A stretch of 64,000 bases of DNA from Verrucomicrobiota bacterium (GTDB lineage: Bacteria > Verrucomicrobiota > Verrucomicrobiia > Chthoniobacterales > JAFAMB01), in assembly GCA_019239825.1 (NCBI GenBank), contig JAFAZK010000280.1, positions 28,214-92,213 on the forward strand, written 5' to 3'. The notes under the pieces were generated by a model. It did no database searches and was not told where the DNA came from. It saw nothing but the letters and a program-made list of their open reading frames with translations. The position numbers were made by a program, and so were the translations under genes. Shown here piece after piece: positions 57,753-64,000 of the stretch. Position 1 is the stretch's first letter. The number at the start of each line of letters is the position of its first letter.

Positions 57753-59528
57753 TCACGGCGTTGCCGGCGTTCCCGGCGCTCCCACGGGATACATCTTGCC
57801 AAGCTCTTCGGCAACGGTGGCGATCTTTTCCGGTAAACCGGGGCGAAGCGTCGGGGCTTCATGGGTAACGGCCAAGAAAGCGTCTTTCGCACCCGATAAG
57901 GTCAGAAATTCGTCTCCGATTTGATAGGTGCTCAGGCGAGTCGGGAGATTCGGATAGTCTTTGACCTTGTTGGGTAGCCGATCGTAAAGAAGCGCGTAGT
58001 CGCGGCGCGGTACCTGGAACAGGGTATGGAGACGTTGAGGCAACCGATCTGCCAAGACCGGGCCGAATTGCTGGACGATCAACGAATGCTCGATTCCCGG
58101 CAGGTTGGTGACTAATTCTGCGATGCGTGAAGCATCCAGGGTTTCCTCAGTAAAAAATTCGCTCTCCAGGACATAAGAATCCCAGGAGGCGGCGACCGGC
58201 GGCCCAGGATGGGAGATGACTAACGGAAGGTCCGGTTCGACCGGCGGTGCCGGGGGTGGGGGCGGGGTTACTGCTTTGGGCTCTTCTTTGGCAACCGTTG
58301 GTATAGGTATAAGTGGTACAGGTAGAGATCCTGCAGGTAAGGGTTTCTCCGACTCCTTAACGGTCGCTCGAGACTGCGCTTCAACTAGCTGCTTGCTGAC
58401 TTCCTCGTGCTGACGCTGAGTTAGTGCCAGAGCCTGTTTGGCCTCATCGACTTTTTGCAGCAGCTCGCTATAGCTTTCGCCGCTCTGCTTTATGTTCTCT
58501 TGCAGCACCGCGTGGTTTTGGTGCGCCTGATTTATTTGCTCCAACAGCTCTGCGTGGCTGAACCGAAGGCTGGTTAACCGCCCCTGCACATCTGAAAGCT
58601 CTGCTCCTGCATCCTGTTTTGCGGTATTCAAACGCTGATGATCCGAGCGCAACCGTTCACTCTCTTGTCGAAGCTGCGCGATCTCTTCGCGAGATTCGTC
58701 TAGCTGCCTCTGAAGTTGAGCGCGCTCGCTCACTTGCTCAGGAGTTGCCTTTGCAAGGGTGTTCTTTTCGTTGGTCAAAGACTCAACGTGTTGGTGAAGT
58801 ACAGAGACCTGCTGGATGATTGCCTCTCGAGCGGATAGACGCTGGTCGAGTTCGTCGCGGATGGGTTGCAGCTGCGCCAGCATCGATTCGCGTTCTCCAA
58901 GTAACCGAGTGATCTCTTTCTTCAACTCGCCCACTTGTGTCCTCATCAGACGGATCGTCTCCTGGGTCTCGCCCAACTCGGACATAGCCGATTGGACACT
59001 CCGCCGGGATTCCTCCAACTCGTGGCGCGTTTTGAACCAGGCCTCCTGGTGCTCGAGATGCTTGCCGCGTTCCTCCTGTAGCCTTTGCTGCGTCTGCGCG
59101 ATCTCATCCCGGAGCGACTCGTGTTCCCGCATCCGGGTTGCCAATTCGTCCTCGGCGCTCCGAATCTGATTCTGTATGGCAACATGCTCACGCTTGGCGT
59201 CATCGATCGCTTGCATGTTCGCCGACATTTGGCGTTGCAATTTCTCGTTCTCGACCCGGTTCCGCATCAAAGCGGAGAGACTGCTCAACAGATCTTCCTC
59301 AGTCTTCGAGATTACCGCTCTAGTGATATCGGGGTCCGAATGAAACCAGGGCATGTCGACCCGCGATGCACCTTCGGCAGGCTGTCTCGACGCCCGCAAT
59401 GAGCCTGTTGAAGGTGAGTGCTCTGAGCTTGTCGAAGGCCCGAGTTGCAGTTCGCTGGTTAGGTTTGTAGGGGGTAGATTCTCCGGTTCCGAAGGACTCG
59501 CTGGATGCGGATCGGGGGCCTCTGCCAT
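57753..59528 (-). CDS. Long coiled-coil protein, unknown function
   Basis: About 591 residues from the ATG at 59528 (MAEAPDPHPASPSEPENLPP). The N-terminal 60 residues are Pro/Ser-rich and include PSTSSEHSPSTGSLRASR, which reads like a translated intergenic repeat. Residues about 75-400 form a nearly continuous coiled coil (for example REHVAIQNQIRSAEDELATR). A Pro-rich hinge (VTPPPPPAPPVEPDLP) precedes a globular C-terminal domain of about 150 residues (LVTNLPGIEHSLIVQQFGPV, RLPNKVKDYPNLPTRLSTYQ). There is no signal peptide or membrane segment. A structural or tethering role is a guess. Confidence 0.65.
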   Translation of the reverse strand: MAEAPDPHPASPSEPENLPPTNLTSELQLGPSTSSEHSPSTGSLRASRQPAEGASRVDMPWFHSDPDITRAVISKTEEDLLSSLSALMRNRVENEKLQRQMSANMQAIDDAKREHVAIQNQIRSAEDELATRMREHESLRDEIAQTQQRLQEERGKHLEHQEAWFKTRHELEESRRSVQSAMSELGETQETIRLMRTQVGELKKEITRLLGERESMLAQLQPIRDELDQRLSAREAIIQQVSVLHQHVESLTNEKNTLAKATPEQVSERAQLQRQLDESREEIAQLRQESERLRSDHQRLNTAKQDAGAELSDVQGRLTSLRFSHAELLEQINQAHQNHAVLQENIKQSGESYSELLQKVDEAKQALALTQRQHEEVSKQLVEAQSRATVKESEKPLPAGSLPVPLIPIPTVAKEEPKAVTPPPPPAPPVEPDLPLVISHPGPPVAASWDSYVLESEFFTEETLDASRIAELVTNLPGIEHSLIVQQFGPVLADRLPQRLHTLFQVPRRDYALLYDRLPNKVKDYPNLPTRLSTYQIGDEFLTLSGAKDAFLAVTHEAPTLRPGLPEKIATVAEELGKMYPVGAPGTPATP

Positions 59529-59686
59529 AAAATCAACAGTTGCTAATTGGGTTTTTGGATTTTCCCCGACCAAGAACGCGAAACCGTCAAAAGCCGGAGA
59601 TGTCCGTTATTAATATTACAGGCGGGCCCAGTGTGCGAGTACCAAAAGCGGCAGGGCGAAAATCCGGTTGCTGCTGTGCGAAATCG

Positions 59687-59750
59687 GTGGGGCTCCCGAA
59701 AAACCGCGCTCCGGCAAAATGTTGGCTCGTTCCGGAGCCTCTCCCCATCA
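59687..59750. repeat. Short family B palindrome
   Basis: GGTGGGGCTCCCGAAAAACC (59687) and GTTCCGGAGCCTCTCCCC (to about 59747) form an imperfect hairpin with the wording of the family B elements at 3030 and 43581. The rest of the 314-bp gap between the coiled-coil gene and the tRNA shows no gene. Confidence 0.55.
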
Positions 59751-59842
59751 AATTGTGACGCCGCCTCTGGTCCTTCTCGCCCTACTGCCTCGCCGCTTGA
59801 CGCGACCGCTCTTGCGGGCGATAACTTCCACTCCTAAGTACC

Positions 59843-59914
59843 GCCGGTGTAGCTCAGTGGTAGAGCAGCGCATTCGTAATGCGCGGGTCGTCGGTTCAAT
59901 CCCGACCACCGGCT
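59843..59914 (+). tRNA. tRNA-Thr (anticodon CGU)
   Basis: A full cloverleaf: acceptor GCCGGTG/CACCGGC, D stem GCTC/GAGC, anticodon stem GCGCA/TGCGC with loop TTCGTAA (anticodon CGT, reading ACG), variable GGGTC, T stem GTCGG/CCGAC with loop TTCAATC, and discriminator T. The 3' CCA is not encoded. It lies directly before a block of phage/plasmid replication genes, so its 3' end is a likely integration site. Confidence 0.96.
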
Positions 59915-60240
59915 TGCCCCTGTAACCTCTTTACCCAAGCGCTTTCCGGCTCTAGAAGCTGATTCACGGGCGATCCAACCCGGAAATCCTGATGCGACAG
60001 GTCGCGACAAGAAACGTCAATAAACGACGCGAAAGTTTCAAGTAGTTTCAAGTCGATTGATGATCGAGGGGGCTGGCATCAACAGCGACAGGCCGCGACG
60101 AAACCGCTTGCGAACAAGAAAATAACGATTATTAATCTTGGAAAGACAGGACGACGTCTGGTAGTTTGACGCTGGCCGGGCTTGACTCGGATAGCAGCAC
60201 GTCGCAGGTCCTGCCAAAAAGCGTTTGGCATGGGCTGGAG
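59915..60240. other. Non-coding left end of the integrated element, with short direct repeats
   Basis: No gene is visible. Two near-copies of GCGACAGGTCGCGACAAGAA (59994) and GCGACAGGCCGCGACGAAAC (60085), and a perfect 10-bp tandem AGTTTCAAGT AGTTTCAAGT (60034-60053), are present. Such repeats fit integrase-arm, excisionase or replication-initiator binding sites next to an att site. Which of these applies cannot be told. Confidence 0.5.
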
Positions 60241-60269
60241 ATTCCTACCACCAAAAAATTGGTAGGAAT
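60241..60269 (+). promoter_or_regulatory. Hairpin covering the ribosome-binding site of the HTH gene
   Basis: ATTCCTACCA (60241-60250) pairs perfectly with TGGTAGGAAT (60260-60269) around CCAAAAAAT. The right arm contains GGTAGGA, the probable Shine-Dalgarno sequence of the ATG at 60273, so the folded RNA would hide it. It could equally act as a terminator, since TTT follows. Confidence 0.6.
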
Positions 60270-60272
60270 TTT

Positions 60273-60527
60273 ATGTCCAACGCAGTTTCGTCATCCGCGT
60301 TAGCGGATGCGCCGACGACGAGCAAGCCTCTGTTCGAGGATCCTCAGAGTCGCCTGCTTAGCAGTGCTGAGCTAGGCCAGTTTATCGGCAAATCAGGCCG
60401 AACCATCGAGCGGATGGTTAAGGCCAAGAAAATCCCGGCATACTTCATAAACGGAAGTTATCGGTTCTCGCTCGGCGATGTGCGGCGTGCTCTTGAGCGA
60501 TTCAAAATCAAGGAGGTCGCTCTATGA
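60273..60527 (+). CDS. Helix-turn-helix DNA-binding protein (excisionase/MerR-like)
   Basis: 84 residues from the ATG at 60273. The C-terminal half, SRLLSSAELGQFIGKSGRTI ERMVKAKKIPAYFI NGSYRFSLGDVRRAL, is a HTH_17/excisionase-type winged helix: helix-turn-helix, then a Gly-Ser wing and Arg-Phe strand. The first 30 residues are Ser/Ala-rich. Small proteins of this kind are excisionases or regulators of integrated elements. A longer in-frame start at 60225 would read through the hairpin. Its stop overlaps the next start (ATGA). Confidence 0.75.
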   Translation: MSNAVSSSALADAPTTSKPLFEDPQSRLLSSAELGQFIGKSGRTIERMVKAKKIPAYFINGSYRFSLGDVRRALERFKIKEVAL

Positions 60528-60784
60528 GGCCGCCGTCCAGAAAAGAAGAGCCCTCGACGCGGCCAAGCAATCGAGGGCGAAGAAGCAGAAAACTGAAGCG
60601 AGCTTATCGTCCTTGGAGATCTTTCGCAAGCAGTTACTCGCGCTTGCTATTTCAGCGGACGTATACTGGCCTGTTGAGACCGTTTCGTTGTTCTGGCTGC
60701 GGACTACTGGCTCTTGATCCGATTGGCTGGAACGGCCACCAGAGGCCCCTATGTGAAGTATGCTCTGAAGGAGGCCCGCTATGA
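60524..60784 (+). CDS. Small zinc-ribbon protein of the element
   Basis: 86 residues. A strong AAGGAGG lies seven bases before the ATG at 60524, and both ends use ATGA overlaps with neighbours. The C-terminal FRCSGCGLLALDPIGWNGHQ with LCEVC gives two CxxC pairs about 18 residues apart around a Pro-x-Gly-Trp, a pattern seen in small phage zinc-ribbon proteins. The N-terminal 50 residues are Arg/Ser-rich and look weak. A competing frame (60478-60717) reads well in this part, so the coding assignment upstream of the zinc ribbon is uncertain. Confidence 0.5.
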   Translation: MRPPSRKEEPSTRPSNRGRRSRKLKRAYRPWRSFASSYSRLLFQRTYTGLLRPFRCSGCGLLALDPIGWNGHQRPLCEVCSEGGPL

Positions 60785-61203
60785 GCACGGGTTTCAACCA
60801 GGCAATCATCCTCGGCAGACTCACGGCGCCGCCCGAGCAACTCACGACCAGAAGCGGCAAACTTTTTGTCAAAGCGACGCTAGCAGTTTCGGTGCGTCGT
60901 AAGAATGCCGAGGGAGTCGAGGAGGAGAGAACGAGCTTCATCCCTGCAACAATCTTCGGGCGACAAGCCGAGGTATTTCTAAAATACGTCCAGAAAGGCA
61001 ACCTCGTTCAGCTAGTTGGGCGGCTCGATACTAACGAGTGGAAGACTGACGCCGGCGAGAAACGTCTATCGATCTCGTTCGTTGTAGAGCAGCTGCATAT
61101 GCTACCAAGCGAATCCGCGCGACCAAAGCTGAAGACAGAAGAGAAGCGAGAGCGGGAACCAGAAAGGAAGGAGGCTAATGAGCCTGACGACATCCCGTTC
61201 TGA
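60781..61203 (+). CDS. ssb: Single-stranded DNA-binding protein
   Basis: 140 residues. OB fold starting FNQAIILGRLTAPPEQLTTR, with SFIPATIFGRQAEVFLKYVQ, KGNLVQLVGRLDTNEWKTDA, and an acidic C-terminal tip ending EPDDIPF, the hook that recruits replication proteins. GAAGGAGG precedes the ATG by six bases. It overlaps the zinc-ribbon gene by four bases and the primase gene by 26. This is an element-encoded SSB. Confidence 0.93.
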   Translation: MSTGFNQAIILGRLTAPPEQLTTRSGKLFVKATLAVSVRRKNAEGVEEERTSFIPATIFGRQAEVFLKYVQKGNLVQLVGRLDTNEWKTDAGEKRLSISFVVEQLHMLPSESARPKLKTEEKREREPERKEANEPDDIPF

Positions 61204-62230
61204 TCTCGATGCGGCGAAGGATCGGCTGCTTATACCTGAGCTTTGGCGGATCCTCAGTCTGCCTGGCGAACCGCCCACGCGCGACCAGCTAAAGTTCTCG
61301 AGTCCGCTTCGGACAGATGCTCACCCGAGTTGTTCTTTCTACCGCGGCTGCAAGCGGATGCGAGATTGGAGCACAGGGAAGGACTACGACGCGGTTGACT
61401 TTCTTGGCGAGGCTCTCGGTCTAAAGAACGGCGAAGCGATCCGGAAGTTCCTAGAGATCGCCGCCGGGAACGCCATCACGATCAATTACACTCCTGTTGT
61501 TCAACCACAGCCGAAGACCAAGGCGGAACGCCCCGTTCTTTTAGGGTTTAGGAAAGGAACTCTGGCCGAGCTCCAGCGAATAGCAGAAAGCCGAAAGATC
61601 GATGTCCGCGCGGTCGAGCTCGCTCAAGATCTTGGAACACTAAGAATCGGTGAAGTATGCGGATTCGAGTCATGGATCTTACTCGATGAAAGCGGGTTCT
61701 GCGCTGAAGCTAGACGCATCAGCCGCAAGCCATACCCGGCGATCACAACCGAAAAGATCAAGCTCGGTGAGCGAAAAGCTCACACGCTCCGGGGCAGTCG
61801 TAAGGATTGGCCAGTAGGGCTTCTACCAGCCAAGGAATATCGCCAGAGCGTCTCGACGTTCCTCTTAGTCGAAGGAGGTCCCGACTATCTTGCAGCGCTG
61901 CATTTCATCCTTCTACAGAAGCGAACTGAGATCTTGCCGGTGGCGATGCTCGGGAGAGGTCAAGGGTTAGGGCTTAAGGGGTTGTGTTCTGAAGCGGTTG
62001 AGCACTTCAGGTGCCGGCGGGTGCGGATGGTGCCTCACAACGATCCGGACGGTGGCTCTTATCTGAGCGCGGTCCGATGGGCGAAGCAGCTCCGGAGTGT
62101 GGGGGCCGATGTCGATGCTTTCCTCCTTAAAGGCTTAACAAAAACTGATCTGGCCCCGATCAAGGACTTGAACGAATGCGTTGAGATTTCGCCAGAGGAG
62201 GCTCGAAAGCTAAAGGAGCTCTTCCCATGA
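61178..62230 (+). CDS. Toprim-domain primase-like protein
   Basis: 350 residues. The N-terminal LKFSSPLRTDAHPSCSFYRG and DWSTGKDYDAVDFLGEALGL correspond to the CHC2-type region of DnaG-like primases, though the zinc cysteines are incomplete. The Toprim core follows: FLLVEGGPDYLAALHFILLQ (catalytic Glu), AMLGRGQGLGL, and RMVPHNDPDGGSYLSAVRW (DPD metal motif). It presumably primes replication of the element. Start overlaps ssb, and the stop overlaps the helicase start (ATGA). Confidence 0.82.
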   Translation: MSLTTSRSDLDAAKDRLLIPELWRILSLPGEPPTRDQLKFSSPLRTDAHPSCSFYRGCKRMRDWSTGKDYDAVDFLGEALGLKNGEAIRKFLEIAAGNAITINYTPVVQPQPKTKAERPVLLGFRKGTLAELQRIAESRKIDVRAVELAQDLGTLRIGEVCGFESWILLDESGFCAEARRISRKPYPAITTEKIKLGERKAHTLRGSRKDWPVGLLPAKEYRQSVSTFLLVEGGPDYLAALHFILLQKRTEILPVAMLGRGQGLGLKGLCSEAVEHFRCRRVRMVPHNDPDGGSYLSAVRWAKQLRSVGADVDAFLLKGLTKTDLAPIKDLNECVEISPEEARKLKELFP

Positions 62231-63639
62231 GTCAGGTCCGGACGCCGGAAGAATTGGAGAGGGAGGTTATTCCTAAAATGCGCGTCTCGCCGGGTGAAAG
62301 CGAGACCGCTTTCGCCGAGAGGCTCAATCAAGAATATCCCGATTTACAAAACGGCTCTCTCAATGAGCACGCAACCGAGCATCAATTAGCCAATTTGCTA
62401 AATGCTCAATTACCGCCTCTGCGATGTGTTGCCAAGGACTGGTACACGTATCGCAACGGGGTGTGGCGGAGGGGCACCAAGGATGTTTTCAGGCCGCAAG
62501 CGCTCGCAATCCAAAATTCTAGAAACAGGACCGACCGAAAAGCCGGGAACGTTCTCTGCCACTTGGAAAGCAATAGCCAAGTCAGGGAAGACGAGTTCTC
62601 GTCATTTCACAAATTCGATGGCGAATCGATCCTGATTAATTGCGCAAACGGAGTGCTACGAGTGACTGCGGATAGCGAAGAATTATTGCCGCACTCACCG
62701 GACCACCTCTTCGTCGGCCAAGCAGCTTCTCGGTTTGAGCCGTATGCGGAGGCGCCAACATTCGAAAAAGTTCTTTGTGAAGCTCTTCCTGATCCCGAGG
62801 ACGTCACCTTGTTTAGGCTGTTTGTCGGTTACACACTTTATCCTGGTTGTCCGTTTGAGGCATCCTTGGTCTGTTACGGTGACGGCGGGACTGGCAAGAG
62901 TACCATCGCGGACGGGGTGCGGGCTGCGCTGGGAGATGATCTTATCCGTTGCTTATCGCTGTTACAGATCTGTGATCCGAAGAGCTTTCACTTGGTTCAA
63001 CTCCGAAATGCCGCAGTGAACATCAGTACGGAGCTTGACGCGCTGCCGGTTGTTGGTGCCGAAAATTTTAAGCTCTTGGTAAGCGGTGAACAGGTCGCGG
63101 CAGACAGAAAGCACCAGGAGATGGTTTCGCTAAAAACAACGTGCAAGTTCTGGTTTTTGACCAACTATCTCCCGCGGTTTCAGCACGGAACGGACGCAGA
63201 GTTACGCCGTCTTCGGTTTCTGCGATTTGAGAAGCGGCCGGCAAAACCGGACCCAACTCTCAAGCCGCGGATTGCACTGGAGCGCGACGGCATTTTTCGC
63301 TTCGCAATCGATGGACTACGGTCATTGCTCACCCGTCAGGAGATACCGCATGGTGGCCACCGATCAAAAGAGACGCGAGAGCGCTTCAAAATCCAAAACG
63401 ACCCGCTTGCGGCATTTGTTCATTCTTGCTGCAAGATTGCGGTCGAGGAGGAGGCAATCAAAAGCGAGCTGTACGAGGAGTACAAAGGGTTTCTGTCCAC
63501 CAACGGTTTACCGGATCCGGCTAATGAATCGACGTTCTTCCGGGCGCTATACAATCGGTTCCCTGTTCGCGAGTTGCGGCGCCGAGATGGCAACCGGTTT
63601 ATTCGCAAGCTGACTGGGATCGGAGTTCGCTCGGAGTGA
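62227..63639 (+). CDS. Phage/plasmid SF3 helicase (D5/P4 primase C-terminal-like)
   Basis: 470 residues. The N-terminal part (WYTYRNGVWRRGTKDVFRPQ) is the D5-N region. Walker A is YGDGGTGKSTIADGVRAALG. Walker B/sensor region: AAVNISTELDALPVVGAENF with KLLVSGEQVAADRKHQEMV, then CKFWFLTNYLPRF and ELRRLRFLRFEKRPAKPDPT. The C-terminal 100 residues probably form a winged helix. It unwinds DNA at the element's origin together with the primase, to which it is coupled by ATGA. Confidence 0.88.
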   Translation: MSQVRTPEELEREVIPKMRVSPGESETAFAERLNQEYPDLQNGSLNEHATEHQLANLLNAQLPPLRCVAKDWYTYRNGVWRRGTKDVFRPQALAIQNSRNRTDRKAGNVLCHLESNSQVREDEFSSFHKFDGESILINCANGVLRVTADSEELLPHSPDHLFVGQAASRFEPYAEAPTFEKVLCEALPDPEDVTLFRLFVGYTLYPGCPFEASLVCYGDGGTGKSTIADGVRAALGDDLIRCLSLLQICDPKSFHLVQLRNAAVNISTELDALPVVGAENFKLLVSGEQVAADRKHQEMVSLKTTCKFWFLTNYLPRFQHGTDAELRRLRFLRFEKRPAKPDPTLKPRIALERDGIFRFAIDGLRSLLTRQEIPHGGHRSKETRERFKIQNDPLAAFVHSCCKIAVEEEAIKSELYEEYKGFLSTNGLPDPANESTFFRALYNRFPVRELRRRDGNRFIRKLTGIGVRSE

Positions 63640-63642
63640 TCA

Positions 63643-64000
63643 GTGACAAACGCGAAGCTTCCCGCACTCCGCTCGCTTGGCGAGTTGGCCGATACAGAGC
63701 CCGTGATCGTTATCGACACTCGCGAGCAACAGCCATTGCCATTTTCGCGGCTCAAAACCCAGCGTGGCACTCTGATGACCGGAGACTATTCTGTCGCCGG
63801 TCTCGAATGCTTGTTTGCGGTCGAGCGAAAATCGATCTCCGATCTTGTCGGCTGTTGCATGGGCCAGAATCGAGAACGGTTCGAGCGTGAGCTTCACCGC
63901 CTTCGCGGTTTTCGGTTTAAGCGCTTGGTGATCGTCGGAACCGAAGCTGATTTGCAAGAAGGGCAGTATTGTTCAAACATCAACCCACAGGCGGTTATGG
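63643..64000 (+). CDS. ERCC4-type (XPF-like) nuclease, partial
   Basis: Read by hand from the GTG at 63643 (GGAG six bases upstream); it runs off the right edge after about 119 residues. VIVIDTREQQPLPFSRLKTQ, TLMTGDYSVAGLECLFAVER and KSISDLVGCCMGQNRERFER carry the ERCC4 nuclease motifs (GDY, then VERKS, with catalytic Asp/Glu/Lys). Such nucleases are common in phage and plasmid replication modules. It follows the helicase by three bases. Confidence 0.85.
   Translation, partial: MTNAKLPALRSLGELADTEPVIVIDTREQQPLPFSRLKTQRGTLMTGDYSVAGLECLFAVERKSISDLVGCCMGQNRERFERELHRLRGFRFKRLVIVGTEADLQEGQYCSNINPQAVM

Overview
The window looks like a chromosome segment of a soil-type Verrucomicrobiota bacterium, possibly Spartobacteria/Chthoniobacterales. 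This is inferred from gene content, paired CNNM/CBS proteins, DUF3060 secreted proteins, a short ParC, an AlgB/KinB-type two-component pair, and many large palindromic intergenic repeats. No rRNA or other taxonomic marker is present, so the phylum call is moderate and anything finer is weak.

Layout. 1-7.7 kb: start of a class I/II aminotransferase with an overlapping Lrp/AsnC regulator, 6-phosphofructokinase behind a D,D-carboxypeptidase, a DUF309 protein, two coupled CNNM/CBS membrane proteins and a CysJ-like flavoreductase. 7.7-24.2 kb: housekeeping genes (IscA-type carrier, MutL, a DUF883-like/holin-X-like envelope trio, IF-1, CBM9-like protein, CarA, transaldolase, LarC, DUF3060 proteins, GNAT). 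It also holds a GTGA-coupled pair: a diadenylate-cyclase-like (DisA_N-like) protein and a YcaQ/AlkX-type DNA glycosylase.

24.4-38.7 kb is the highlight, a complete RiPP (class II lanthipeptide) locus, all on the minus strand. In transcription order it holds TolC, HlyD, an NHLP-type C39 peptidase/ABC exporter, a second NHLP-type ABC exporter, a sigma-54 enhancer-binding protein, an NHLP-leader peptide, three almost identical 44-residue LanA precursors, and a ProcM-like LanM with a Cys-Cys-Gly zinc motif. A textbook -24/-12 promoter (TGGCAC-N5-TTGC) precedes the NHLP peptide gene. About 85 bp further upstream, directly after the activator gene, are three copies of AAAATGGARC arranged as one palindrome plus one direct half-site. 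The locus therefore appears to encode precursor, modification, leader removal, export and its own sigma-54 control.

38.8-59.6 kb: STAS/FHA protein, AlgB-like response regulator and KinB-like histidine kinase, RNase III-like protein with ThpR, serine hydrolase, S20, TVP38 protein, fused homocysteine methyltransferase/MTHFR, OppBC-like permeases, topoisomerase IV-type ParE and ParC, and a long coiled-coil protein. 59.8 kb to the end: tRNA-Thr(CGU), followed by the replication module of what looks like an integrated phage or plasmid-like element (HTH/excisionase-like protein, zinc-ribbon protein, SSB, Toprim primase, SF3 helicase, ERCC4 nuclease running off the end).

Genes are separated by several families of intergenic palindromes. 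The largest (about 280-330 bp, arms around GGAGGGGAGCCGCTTTT) occurs about nine times. One copy has been tandemly duplicated together with the 3' end of the adjacent permease gene.
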